64,000 bases of DNA from Microbacterium atlanticum. GTDB lineage: Bacteria > Actinomycetota > Actinomycetes > Actinomycetales > Microbacteriaceae. Both the position numbers and the translations under genes were made by a program. Numbering within the stretch: position 1 is the stretch's first letter; every line of letters begins with the position of its first letter. Where the stretch lies: the NCBI RefSeq assembly GCF_015277815.1, contig NZ_CP063813.1:2418001-2482000 (forward strand). Direction: 5' to 3'. A model generated the notes under the pieces. That model was not told the DNA's origin. It saw only the letters and a list, made by a program, of their open reading frames with translations, and made no database searches. Shown piece by piece: positions 26,464 through 35,025 of this stretch.

Positions 26464-27378
26464 TCACGACGTCGGATGCACGCCGAACGCCAGAGCCAGC
26501 TTCTCGATCTTCTGCGCACGGCCGAGGCGCGGCAAGTCGCTGCCGTCGCGGATGACACGCCCACGGCCCTCGAAGTCGGCGAGGAAGTCCATCGCCCACT
26601 CGACCTCGCTGGGGGTCGGGCAGATCACCTCGTTGATGACGGGCGCCTGCTCGGCGGCCAGGCACAGCTTGCCGGTCATGCCCATCGACACCGTGATCGC
26701 CGAGTGCTCGCGCAGCGTGGGCATGCTGGTGCCCACCGTCGGCCCGTCGATGGGGCCGGGGAGGTCGCCGACGCGGCTGGCGACCACCAGGCGTGCCCGC
26801 GGGTACGCCATCGCGTCGGCATCCGCGCTCATTCCGGTGTCGCGGCGGAAGTCGCCGCTGCCGAACGCGAGCCGGAACGCGCCGCGCGCCCGCGCGATGT
26901 GCGCGGCGTCCTCGATGCCGATCGCCGATTCGATGAGGGCGACGACGGGTGCGTTCCCGCCGAGCCGGTCGAAGGTGGCCGTGACCTGGTCGGGCGACTC
27001 GGTCTTGGCCAGCATGACGCCGGCAAGCGACGGGATCCTCGCGAGCGCGGCGAGGTCGTCGGCCCAGAAGGGCGTGGAGGCGTCGTTGATGCGCACCCAG
27101 GCGCGTCCGCCGGCGCGCAGCCACTGGACCACATCGGCACGTGCCTGCGGCTTCTTGCTCGGGTCGACGGCATCCTCGATGTCGAGCACCACTGCGTCGG
27201 CCCGCGACGCGGCCATGTCGCCGAACGTCTCGGGGCGGGTTCCGGGGACCAGCAGCCACGACCGGGCGATGGCGGGTTCGACGGCACGGTGGCGCGCCGG
27301 ACGCGTCGCGAGGGGCCGAGCGAGGTCGGCCTCGGCGTCGAGGAGGCCGGGGCCACTGCCGTAGGGATCTGCGGACAT
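26464..27378 (-). CDS. HpcH/HpaI aldolase / CitE-like lyase
   Basis: A 304-residue TIM-barrel protein of the citrate-lyase beta (CitE) superfamily: RSWLLVPGTRPETFGDM near residue 40, DAVVLDIEDAVDPSKK near 63, and the metal-site ALIESAIGIEDAAHI near 155. Members cleave or condense acyl-CoA and 2-oxo or glyoxylate-derived acids. Position next to allB and allE suggests it handles glyoxylate or ureidoglycolate, an inference. The start at 27378 is chosen over 27495, whose extra residues are low-complexity. Confidence 0.82.
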   Translation of the reverse strand: MSADPYGSGPGLLDAEADLARPLATRPARHRAVEPAIARSWLLVPGTRPETFGDMAASRADAVVLDIEDAVDPSKKPQARADVVQWLRAGGRAWVRINDASTPFWADDLAALARIPSLAGVMLAKTESPDQVTATFDRLGGNAPVVALIESAIGIEDAAHIARARGAFRLAFGSGDFRRDTGMSADADAMAYPRARLVVASRVGDLPGPIDGPTVGTSMPTLREHSAITVSMGMTGKLCLAAEQAPVINEVICPTPSEVEWAMDFLADFEGRGRVIRDGSDLPRLGRAQKIEKLALAFGVHPTS

Positions 27379-27433
27379 GTCACTTCTCTTCCGGGCTTGT
27401 CGGGCTGCGATCAGTCGATCGCAGGCTCGGCGC

Positions 27434-28792
27434 TCACGCGGCGCCGCGGCGCAGCAGGCGGCCGCGGGGCTCGGCGAAGTCCACCCGCCGCCCACGCAGG
27501 AACGTCTCGCGCACCACGCCCGACAGGTTGCGGCCGTCGTACGGGGTGAGGGGGTTCCTGTGGTGCAGACGGTGGACGTCGACGACGAACTCGCTGTCCG
27601 GTGCGAACACGACGAGATCGGCGTCGAAGCCGAGCGCGATGTCGCCCTTGCGGGTGAGGCCCGACAGGGCCGCCGGTCGCGCCGACATCCATTCCACCAC
27701 CTTCTCGAGACGGATGCCGCGTCGCCGCGCTTCGGACCACACCAGCGGCAGCCCCAGCTGCAGCGAGGCGATGCCTCCCCACGCCGCCCCGAAGTCGCCG
27801 TCGTCCAGGTGCTTCAGGTCCGGCGTGGCGGGCGAGTGATCGCTGACGACGGCGTCGATCGTGCCGTCGGCGAGGCCCCGCCACAGCAGCTCGCGGTTGG
27901 CGGCCTCGCGGATCGGCGGGCAGCACTTGAAGGCCGTCGCGCCGTCGGCGATGTCCTCTGCGGTCAGCGACAGATAGTGGGGGCACGTCTCGGCGCTGAG
28001 GCGGACGCCCTCGCCCTTCGCTGCCGCGATCATCGGCAGGGCGCCCGCCGACGACAGGTGGACGATGTGCACCCGTGCGCCGGTGCGGCGCGCGAGCCGG
28101 ATGACCGTGGCGATGGCGTCCTCCTCGGCGACGCGCGGCCGCGACGCCAGGAACGCGCCGTAGCTCGCTCCTTCGGCATCGGGCGCGAGCGAGAGCGCTC
28201 CGGGGTCCTCGGCGTGGACCAGGAGCAGGCCGCCGAGTCGCGCGAGCTCTGCCAACACCGGCTCCAGGTCGTCCGCGCCGAGCGCGGGGAACTCGTCCAC
28301 GCCCGACGGCGCCAGGAAGCACTTGAAGCCGAACGCGCCGGCGCCGTGCAGCGGGGCGAGGTCGCCGGTGTTGCCGGGCACCGCCCCGCCCCAGAAGCCC
28401 ACGTCGACGAACACCTGCCCGGCGGCCGCTGCCCGCTTGAGCTCCAGTGCGGCCACCGACACGGTCGCCGGCACGCTGTTCAGCGGCATGTCGATGATCG
28501 TGGTGACACCGCCGGCGGCCGCCGACTTCGTCGCCGTCTCGAAGCCCTCCCATGCGGTGCGCCCCGGCTCGTTCACGTGGACGTGGGTGTCGACGAGCCC
28601 CGGCAGCAGCGCCTCGTCCTCCCGGAGCGCGACGACGCGGCGACCGGGCAGCGTACGGCCCAAGGGCTCGATCGCCGCGATCGCGCCCTCCGCGACACCC
28701 ACCTCGCCCGCGAAGACGCGCCCGCCCGCCACGATGCGCTCGCCGCGGACGACGAGGTCGTACACGCGATCGTCGACGTCGCCCACGGTCAC
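27434..28792 (-). CDS. allB: Allantoinase
   Basis: A 452-residue amidohydrolase opening the allantoin ring to allantoate. Metal ligands: LVDTHVHVNEPGRT near residue 62, the carboxylated Lys in FGFKCFLAPSG near 150, HAED, HIVHLSSAG and VSDHSPA. The start is taken as GTG 28792, which overlaps the allE stop (GTGA); GTG 28786 is an alternative. A longer open frame to 29086 merely covers allE. Confidence 0.93.
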   Translation of the reverse strand: MTVGDVDDRVYDLVVRGERIVAGGRVFAGEVGVAEGAIAAIEPLGRTLPGRRVVALREDEALLPGLVDTHVHVNEPGRTAWEGFETATKSAAAGGVTTIIDMPLNSVPATVSVAALELKRAAAAGQVFVDVGFWGGAVPGNTGDLAPLHGAGAFGFKCFLAPSGVDEFPALGADDLEPVLAELARLGGLLLVHAEDPGALSLAPDAEGASYGAFLASRPRVAEEDAIATVIRLARRTGARVHIVHLSSAGALPMIAAAKGEGVRLSAETCPHYLSLTAEDIADGATAFKCCPPIREAANRELLWRGLADGTIDAVVSDHSPATPDLKHLDDGDFGAAWGGIASLQLGLPLVWSEARRRGIRLEKVVEWMSARPAALSGLTRKGDIALGFDADLVVFAPDSEFVVDVHRLHHRNPLTPYDGRNLSGVVRETFLRGRRVDFAEPRGRLLRRGAA

Positions 28793-29601
28793 GTCAGCCG
28801 GATCTGCCGGTTGACATCCTTGTACAGCAGATACCGGAACGGCTCGGGACCGCCGGCGTAGCACGCCTGCGGACAGAACGCGCGCAGCAGCATGTAGTCC
28901 CCGGCCTCGCATTCCACCCAGTCGTCGTTGAGCCGGTAGACGGCCTTTCCCTGCAGCACGTACAGACCGTGCTCCATGACGTGCGTCTCGGCGAACGGGA
29001 TGGACCCGCCGGGCTGGAAGGTCACGATGTTGACGTGCATGTCGTGGGCGAGGTCGTCGGGATCCACGAAGCGCGTGGTCGCCCACGCGCCGCGGGTGCC
29101 CGGCATCGGCTGCGGCTCCACATCCTGATCACGTGTGACGAACGACGGGGGCGCGGGCGTGCCCGGCAGCGGCTGGTACGCCTTGCGGATCCAGTGGAGG
29201 CTCACCGGCACGTCGCCGTCGTTGGCCAGCGACCAGTCCGCGCCGGCGGCCACATACGCGTAGCCGCCGGGCTCCAGCACGTGACGGACTCCTGCCAGCG
29301 TGACGGAGAGCACTCCCGCCGTGACGAAGAGCACCCCCTCGACGCCGCTCTCGGTCTCGGGCGCGTCGGCCCCGCCGCCGGGCGCGATCTCGACGATGAG
29401 CTGCGCGAAGGTCGTCGCGGATCCCGCCACCGGCCGGGCCAGGATCCACGCGCGCGTGCTCCGGAATCCCGGCAGGCTGCTCGTCACGATGTCGCGCAGC
29501 ACTCCCTTCGGGATGAACGTGTACGCCTGCGTGACGACGGCCCGGTCGGTCAGCAGGTCCGTCTGCGGCGGCAGACCGCCCTGCGGCGTGAAGTAGGTCA
29601 T
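28789..29601 (-). CDS. allE: (S)-ureidoglycine aminohydrolase
   Basis: A 270-residue bicupin: two beta-barrel halves, the second with FAETHVMEHGLYVLQGKAVYRL holding the Mn ligands and ending RAFCPQACYAGGPEPFRYLLYKDVNR. It releases ammonia from (S)-ureidoglycine to give (S)-ureidoglycolate. The stop overlaps allB and its start overlaps the DUF6986 stop (ATGA), so DUF6986-allE-allB are one coupled unit. Allantoate amidohydrolase (allC), which makes its substrate, is not in the window. Confidence 0.92.
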   Translation of the reverse strand: MTYFTPQGGLPPQTDLLTDRAVVTQAYTFIPKGVLRDIVTSSLPGFRSTRAWILARPVAGSATTFAQLIVEIAPGGGADAPETESGVEGVLFVTAGVLSVTLAGVRHVLEPGGYAYVAAGADWSLANDGDVPVSLHWIRKAYQPLPGTPAPPSFVTRDQDVEPQPMPGTRGAWATTRFVDPDDLAHDMHVNIVTFQPGGSIPFAETHVMEHGLYVLQGKAVYRLNDDWVECEAGDYMLLRAFCPQACYAGGPEPFRYLLYKDVNRQIRLT

Positions 29602-30869
29602 GCGGACGGCCTCCCCTTCGTAGGATGGGCGAGCGCGGCGAGCGTTCCGAGGTCCACGCCGGCGGCATCCGTCACCTCGGCCGCCGTCAGCGCACCGCAC
29701 GCGACGCCGCGGGTGAGGAACGCGGCGAGGGCACGAGCGGTGGCCGGCTCGTCCTGCACGCCGCCGTTCCGGCGCAGCGCCCAGTCCCGCAGCCGCGCCG
29801 CGGCCGGCGGCATGCCCTCGCGGTAGAACAGCCCGTTCGCCGCGAACCGGGGCACGAGCTGTGCCGGGTGCAGATCCCACCCCTGGAAGAAGCCGCGCTC
29901 GAGGGACCGACGCACCAGTCGCGCGCTCAGTCGCCACGCCGACCGCACGGCCTCGTCATCGCCGACGGGAAGCACGTTCGTCGAGCCGTCCGACAGCCGC
30001 ACGCCGGTCTCGGCGACGGCGACCTGCATGACGCTCTTCGCGTGGTCGGCGGCGGGATGCTCCATCGACTGGTGCTCGGGCGCGATCCCCAGGGCCGCGC
30101 TGTAGTCGTAGGTGCCGTAGTGCAGCCCGGTCAGCCGACCGCCCGCCGCGGCGATCGCGCGCGGCAGCGGCGACGTGCCGTCGGCGCCGAGCACCAGCTG
30201 CGGTGTCTCGACCTGCACCTCGAAGCGCAGGGCTCCCGGCGCGAGGCCGCCGCGCTCCTCGAGGCGGCTGCAGATCGCCGCCATCGCCTCGACCTGTGCG
30301 GGCGCGGTCACCTTCGGCAGCGTGATGACGAGCCCCGCGGGCAGCTCGCCGCCCTCGAGGAGCCCGCTGACGAAGAGGTCGAGGGATCGGATGCCGCGAC
30401 GCCGCGTCTGTGCCTCGAGCCCCTTGATGCGCAGGCCGAGGGATCCCGGCGCCGTCTTCTCCGCCACCGCCGCGACCACGTGCGCGGCGGCGCGGCGGAC
30501 ATCGGCGTCCTCCGCCTCGTCCCCGCGATCGCCGTAGCCGTCTTCGACGTCGAGCCGGAGGTCCTCGATGGGCTCCGCGCGGAGCTTGGAGTCGACGAAC
30601 GCGCTTACGGCCCTCGCGTGCGCCGCGGGAATGCCGAGCTCGTGCAGAACCGCCGCGATGCCGCCGTGTGCGCCGACCGCGTCGAGTGCCGCGTCGCCCC
30701 ACTCGCGCGGAAGCGCGGGCGTGTAGCGATCGGCGGGGACGTAGACGGTGTGCAGCGGCTGGCGGGCGCCGTCGTCACCCGGGTAGCGCGCGGTGAGCAG
30801 CTCATCGGCGGACGCCAGCATCCGGTCGAGGCCGGCCAGGTCGTCGTCCCGCAGCAGCGCGTGCGTCAT
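29598..30869 (-). CDS. DUF6986 family protein (aldolase-like), ureide cluster
   Basis: A 423-residue protein of the DUF6986 type found beside allantoin genes in actinobacteria. LRLDVEDGYGDRGDEAEDADV, VITLPKVTAPAQVEAM, RFEVQVETPQLVLG and LHYGTYDYSAALGI read like the metal site and strands of a CitE or malate-synthase-like TIM barrel. It could consume glyoxylate or cleave ureidoglycolate. It is first gene of the unit. No Shine-Dalgarno precedes the ATG; a 21-base palindrome sits there instead. Confidence 0.75.
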   Translation of the reverse strand: MTHALLRDDDLAGLDRMLASADELLTARYPGDDGARQPLHTVYVPADRYTPALPREWGDAALDAVGAHGGIAAVLHELGIPAAHARAVSAFVDSKLRAEPIEDLRLDVEDGYGDRGDEAEDADVRRAAAHVVAAVAEKTAPGSLGLRIKGLEAQTRRRGIRSLDLFVSGLLEGGELPAGLVITLPKVTAPAQVEAMAAICSRLEERGGLAPGALRFEVQVETPQLVLGADGTSPLPRAIAAAGGRLTGLHYGTYDYSAALGIAPEHQSMEHPAADHAKSVMQVAVAETGVRLSDGSTNVLPVGDDEAVRSAWRLSARLVRRSLERGFFQGWDLHPAQLVPRFAANGLFYREGMPPAAARLRDWALRRNGGVQDEPATARALAAFLTRGVACGALTAAEVTDAAGVDLGTLAALAHPTKGRPSA

Positions 30870-30871
30870 GG

Positions 30872-30892
30872 CGCGACCACCGCGTGGTCGCG
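30872..30892. promoter_or_regulatory. Perfect palindrome just before the ureide operon
   Basis: CGCGACCAC-CGC-GTGGTCGCG, 9-bp arms and a 3-base centre, ending two bases before the start codon at 30869. It may be an operator for an unlinked regulator or an mRNA hairpin hiding the start. Confidence 0.5.
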
Positions 30893-30902
30893 GACGAGGG
30901 GT

Positions 30903-30922
30903 GACACCGTCGGCACGGTGTC
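30903..30922 (-). terminator. Hairpin after the YdcZ-type transporter
   Basis: GACACCGT-CGGC-ACGGTGTC, 8-bp stem, about 47 bases past the transporter stop and before the ureide operon. Confidence 0.5.
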
Positions 30923-30969
30923 CAGCTTGCCACCACGAGGGGACCGAGCGGGGCGTGCCCGAGGTCGGA

Positions 30970-31929
30970 TCAGCGGCCGGGCCGCGGCATCCGTCGCCAT
31001 GGCACCGCCGCCACGACGACCGAGAGGATCGCGAGTACCGACATGAGCAACGATGACGACAGCGACGGCGCGGCGCTCGTCGGCCAGAGCGCGTCGATCG
31101 CGACGGACGTCACGACCTGCCCCACGACCGTTCCGAGACCGAGCAGCAGGACGCCGGTGTACGACACCAGCGCGGCGGCGAGGAAGATGTACGACACGCC
31201 GATCACGCCGCCGAGGTAGAGCCACGGGTCGGCGGGGAACGAGGTGGGCGGTCCGGCGAGCGCGGTGTGGATCAGCTCCGCCACCGAAAGCACCGCGGTG
31301 CCGCCGACGAAGTTGACCAGGGTCGCCGTCAGCGGCGTGCCGACGCGCTGACGCAGCCGCCCGTTCACCGCGGACTGCCATGCGATGCCCGCGCCGACGA
31401 GGAAGGGCAGCACGACGAGAACCGGCGGTGCAGCCACTCCCCCTGCCAGCGAGACGGCCGCGGCGAGGAGGGCCAGGGCGCCGCCGACGACACGAGCCGG
31501 GGTCACCGCGACGGTGCCGGCGGGCCCCATTCCGGAGCGGTCGAGGAGGAGGCCGCTCACGGTCTGACCGGCCACCACCCCGACGGTGAACAGAGCGACG
31601 CCGATGATCCCGACGGCGAGCGACTGCGTGGCGACCGACAGCGCGCCGGCGACGCCGCCGCAGAGCATCCACAGCGGGATGCGGTGCGCGCGCAGTCCGG
31701 CGATGAGCGCCGCGAAGCCTCGACGGCCCTGCGGGATCGCAGCGGACAGCACCACGAGCACGATGAGACCCGACCCGAACGAGACGACTGCCGCCGCGAA
31801 CCCGTCTCCGATGCGGATGCCGAGCTCACCGTTGATGCGGGCCTGCACGGCCGTCAGGACCCCGATGAGGACGGTCCCGCCGATCGCCGCGGCGGCGGCC
31901 GCGGGAGAGCGACGGGTCACGCCGTCCAT
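30970..31929 (-). CDS. DMT-superfamily transporter, YdcZ (DUF606) type
   Basis: About 319 residues with ten hydrophobic helices in two similar halves; each half starts with a Q-x-x-[VI]-N-G motif (TAVQARINGELG; AWQSAVNGRLRQ), the hallmark of the YdcZ/DUF606 branch. Substrate unknown; its location next to the ureide cluster makes a nitrogen compound possible but not demonstrated. The start at ATG 31929 is preferred to GTG 31947. It is divergent from the Pro-rich protein gene. Confidence 0.82.
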   Translation of the reverse strand: MDGVTRRSPAAAAAAIGGTVLIGVLTAVQARINGELGIRIGDGFAAAVVSFGSGLIVLVVLSAAIPQGRRGFAALIAGLRAHRIPLWMLCGGVAGALSVATQSLAVGIIGVALFTVGVVAGQTVSGLLLDRSGMGPAGTVAVTPARVVGGALALLAAAVSLAGGVAAPPVLVVLPFLVGAGIAWQSAVNGRLRQRVGTPLTATLVNFVGGTAVLSVAELIHTALAGPPTSFPADPWLYLGGVIGVSYIFLAAALVSYTGVLLLGLGTVVGQVVTSVAIDALWPTSAAPSLSSSLLMSVLAILSVVVAAVPWRRMPRPGR

Positions 31930-31962
31930 CTTGGGCCATAGCGGCACGCGCCTGCGAACCGT

Positions 31963-31968
31963 TACCCT
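31963..31968 (+). promoter_or_regulatory. -10 element of leaderless promoter
   Basis: TACCCT, 5 bases, then ATG 31974. Confidence 0.4.
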
Positions 31969-31973
31969 GAGGC

Positions 31974-32441
31974 ATGGCCCGCTGGCTGGGGCGCGTCTCT
32001 GCCGCGTGGGGCGCCGTGCTCCTCGCCGTCTTGCTCAGCGCGTCTCCGGCGGCCGCGGTCTCATCGCCCGAGCCTGCGCCGACTCCGGGGTGCGTCTTCA
32101 CCGGTGGCGCCTTCACGTGCGGCGGCGCCATGCCGCCCGACCTGACGCCGGCACCACCGGACCGCCAGACGCCGCCCCGGCCCCAGCCGGTCGAGCCGCC
32201 CCCGCCCGCACCCGCCCCGGAACCCGTGCCGGCGCCCGCCCCGACCCCGTCGAGCGGCGTTCAGCCGACCCCCTCGCCGACCTCGTCCGACACGCTCCTC
32301 GGGCTGCGCGACGGCGACCAGCCTCAGGTGGCGTTCTGGATCGCCGCGGCCGCCGGCACGGCCGCGGTGATCGCTGCTGTGGCGGGGCTGGCGTTCTCGG
32401 CCGCCCGCACCCGCGAGGAGAACGACGAGGAGCCGGACTGA
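31974..32441 (+). CDS. Secreted or membrane Pro-rich protein
   Basis: A 155-residue protein with an N-terminal signal sequence (AWGAVLLAVLLSASPAAAV), a short segment with two cysteines (GCVFTGGAFTCGG) that could form a disulfide, a Pro/Ala-rich spacer of about 60 residues, a C-terminal membrane helix (FWIAAAAGTAAVIAAVAGLAF) and an acidic tail. This looks like a cell-wall-spanning anchored protein. No family recognised. Confidence 0.6.
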   Translation: MARWLGRVSAAWGAVLLAVLLSASPAAAVSSPEPAPTPGCVFTGGAFTCGGAMPPDLTPAPPDRQTPPRPQPVEPPPPAPAPEPVPAPAPTPSSGVQPTPSPTSSDTLLGLRDGDQPQVAFWIAAAAGTAAVIAAVAGLAFSAARTREENDEEPD

Positions 32442-32480
32442 GCCGACTGCGGACATGCAGAGCCGACGACGGCTGACACG

Positions 32481-32522
32481 GAGCCGACTACGGGACTCGA
32501 ACCCGTAACCCCCGTATGACAA
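32481..32522 (-). pseudogene. Duplicated 3' fragment of tRNA-Thr
   Basis: 37 bases identical to the 3' part of the tRNA-Thr (acceptor 3' strand, T arm, variable loop), and 42 bases with one mismatch, lie 84 bases downstream of the intact gene. The 5' half is absent, so it cannot form a tRNA. It may be the scar of an integration/excision event or a slipped duplication. Confidence 0.8.
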
Positions 32523-32565
32523 CGTGCGCGTCGACGCCACCTTGCCCCGATGAGCAGAGACAGTG

Positions 32566-32638
32566 AGCCGACTACGGGACTCGAACCCGTAACCCCCGTA
32601 TTACAAGTACGGTGCGCTACCAATTGCGCCAAGTCGGC
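32566..32638 (-). tRNA. trnT: tRNA-Thr (anticodon TGT)
   Basis: A 73-base cloverleaf: acceptor GCCGACT/AGTCGGC, D stem GCGC/GCGC, anticodon stem CCGTA/TACGG with loop CTTGTAA, T arm ACGGG-TTCGAGT-CCCGT. Discriminator base U; CCA is not encoded. It decodes ACA/ACG. Confidence 0.97.
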
Positions 32639-32677
32639 AGGGCGCCCAGTCTACCGGGGGCGGCCGGCGCGGCTGAC

Positions 32678-33625
32678 TCAGGGGGTCGGCGTGGGCGTCG
32701 GGGTCGGGGTCGCCTTGAAGTACGCGTCGCTGGCCACGGTGAGCACGAACTGCGCGAACTCCTTCGGGTCGTCGAGCTTGCCCACGTACTGCGTGCCGTT
32801 GACCATCACCATCGGCGTCGTGGTGAGGGCGATGCCGTCGGTGCCCGGCAGCTCCTTCAGCGCCCGCTCGGTCTCGGTCTTGGCCCACGACGTGAACGCC
32901 TGGTCCTCGATGCAGCTGCGCACCACCTTGGGGCCGTCGACCCCCGTCGCGATGGCCAGCGCGGCGAGCTCGCTGTCGCTGTAGCCGTCGGAGTCGACGT
33001 CGGGCTGCTCGCGCAGCAGCGCGTCGTTGAAGGCGAAGAAGTAGTCCGGCGAGTTCTGGGCGACGCACGCGGCGGCACCGGCGGCACGCAGCGAGTACTT
33101 GGTGCCGTTCGACTTGGCGGTGAGCATCGCGACCGGGTGGTACGTCAGGGTCGCAGCGCCCTCCTTCACCCATTCGGACAGCTGCGTCATGTTGGCCAGC
33201 TGGAAGTCGCGCGAGCCCGTCGACAGGTAGTCGACGTACACGTGGATGTCGACGGCGGCGGCCTCGGTCGGCGAGGCGGTCGGTGCCGGAGTCTCGGTCG
33301 GCGTCGGCGTCGGCGTGGCCTCGCCCTCCGCCTGGCCGCTCGGGCCGGCCGTGTCCGACGCGATGCCGAGCCCGGTGACGCCGGTCACCGCGAACCCGCC
33401 GTCCACATCGTTCGCGGGGCTCATCGACGGCTTGGCCGCGCTCGAGGAGACGGTCCACGTGACCACGACAGCGATGACCGCCACGAAGGCCACGGCGACG
33501 ACGGCCAGCGATGCCCGGCGGATGAGCCGGGCGCGCGACTGGCGCGCCTTCACCTGCTGCGCCTTCTCGCGCACGGCGTCTCGGCGCTCGCTGGGCGCGG
33601 CGTTCGGTGACTCGTCGCTGGACAT
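32678..33625 (-). CDS. DsbA/thioredoxin-fold membrane protein lacking the CxxC motif
   Basis: A 315-residue protein: basic cytoplasmic N-terminus, a membrane helix (ASLAVVAVAFVAVIAVVVTW), a Pro/Thr linker, then a DsbA-like domain. Where actinobacterial homologues read YVDYxCPxC, this one reads YVDYLSTGSRDF, so both redox cysteines are replaced. The cis-Pro loop (TTTPMVMVNG) remains. Two other cysteines (AACVAQN, VRSCIED) are distant. The C-terminus is a Thr-Pro repeat. It probably keeps a binding or structural role rather than disulfide chemistry. The start at 33625 begins MSSDESPN. Confidence 0.8.
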   Translation of the reverse strand: MSSDESPNAAPSERRDAVREKAQQVKARQSRARLIRRASLAVVAVAFVAVIAVVVTWTVSSSAAKPSMSPANDVDGGFAVTGVTGLGIASDTAGPSGQAEGEATPTPTPTETPAPTASPTEAAAVDIHVYVDYLSTGSRDFQLANMTQLSEWVKEGAATLTYHPVAMLTAKSNGTKYSLRAAGAAACVAQNSPDYFFAFNDALLREQPDVDSDGYSDSELAALAIATGVDGPKVVRSCIEDQAFTSWAKTETERALKELPGTDGIALTTTPMVMVNGTQYVGKLDDPKEFAQFVLTVASDAYFKATPTPTPTPTP

Positions 33626-33850
33626 GGAACCTCTCGGGACGTGAAGAAGGCCGGAGTTCCGGCGGGGGCCAGACGGGAAAGCGGCCGTCCACGATGGTAG
33701 CCAGACACCCTGGGAAATGCCCAGACACCACCTCCGCACGCGCCGTGTCATACTGTTCCTTGCGCCCGAAGGCGGGCGTGCGGGATAGCCCCCGCTCATT
33801 CCTCACTACGGATCGTCCGGCACGTACCTGCCGGTGAAGGAGAAGAGAAC

Positions 33851-34954
<1,104 letters not shown>

Positions 34955-34968
34955 ACGCAGTTCGTTCG

Positions 34969-35005
34969 CGACGGCGCGGGTGGGAGGCATCCCCCCGCGC
35001 CGTCG
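34969..35005 (+). terminator. Terminator after the ABC ATPase gene
   Basis: Perfect 12-bp stem CGACGGCGCGGG/CCCGCGCCGTCG with a 13-base loop, 15 bases past the stop. Confidence 0.75.
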
Positions 35006-35025
35006 CGCTGTCTCCAGGAGTTGAT

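Noticed and set aside
32481-32522. Second tRNA-Thr gene
   Set aside because: Only the 3' half matches; the upstream bases cannot form an acceptor or D stem, so it is treated as a fragment.
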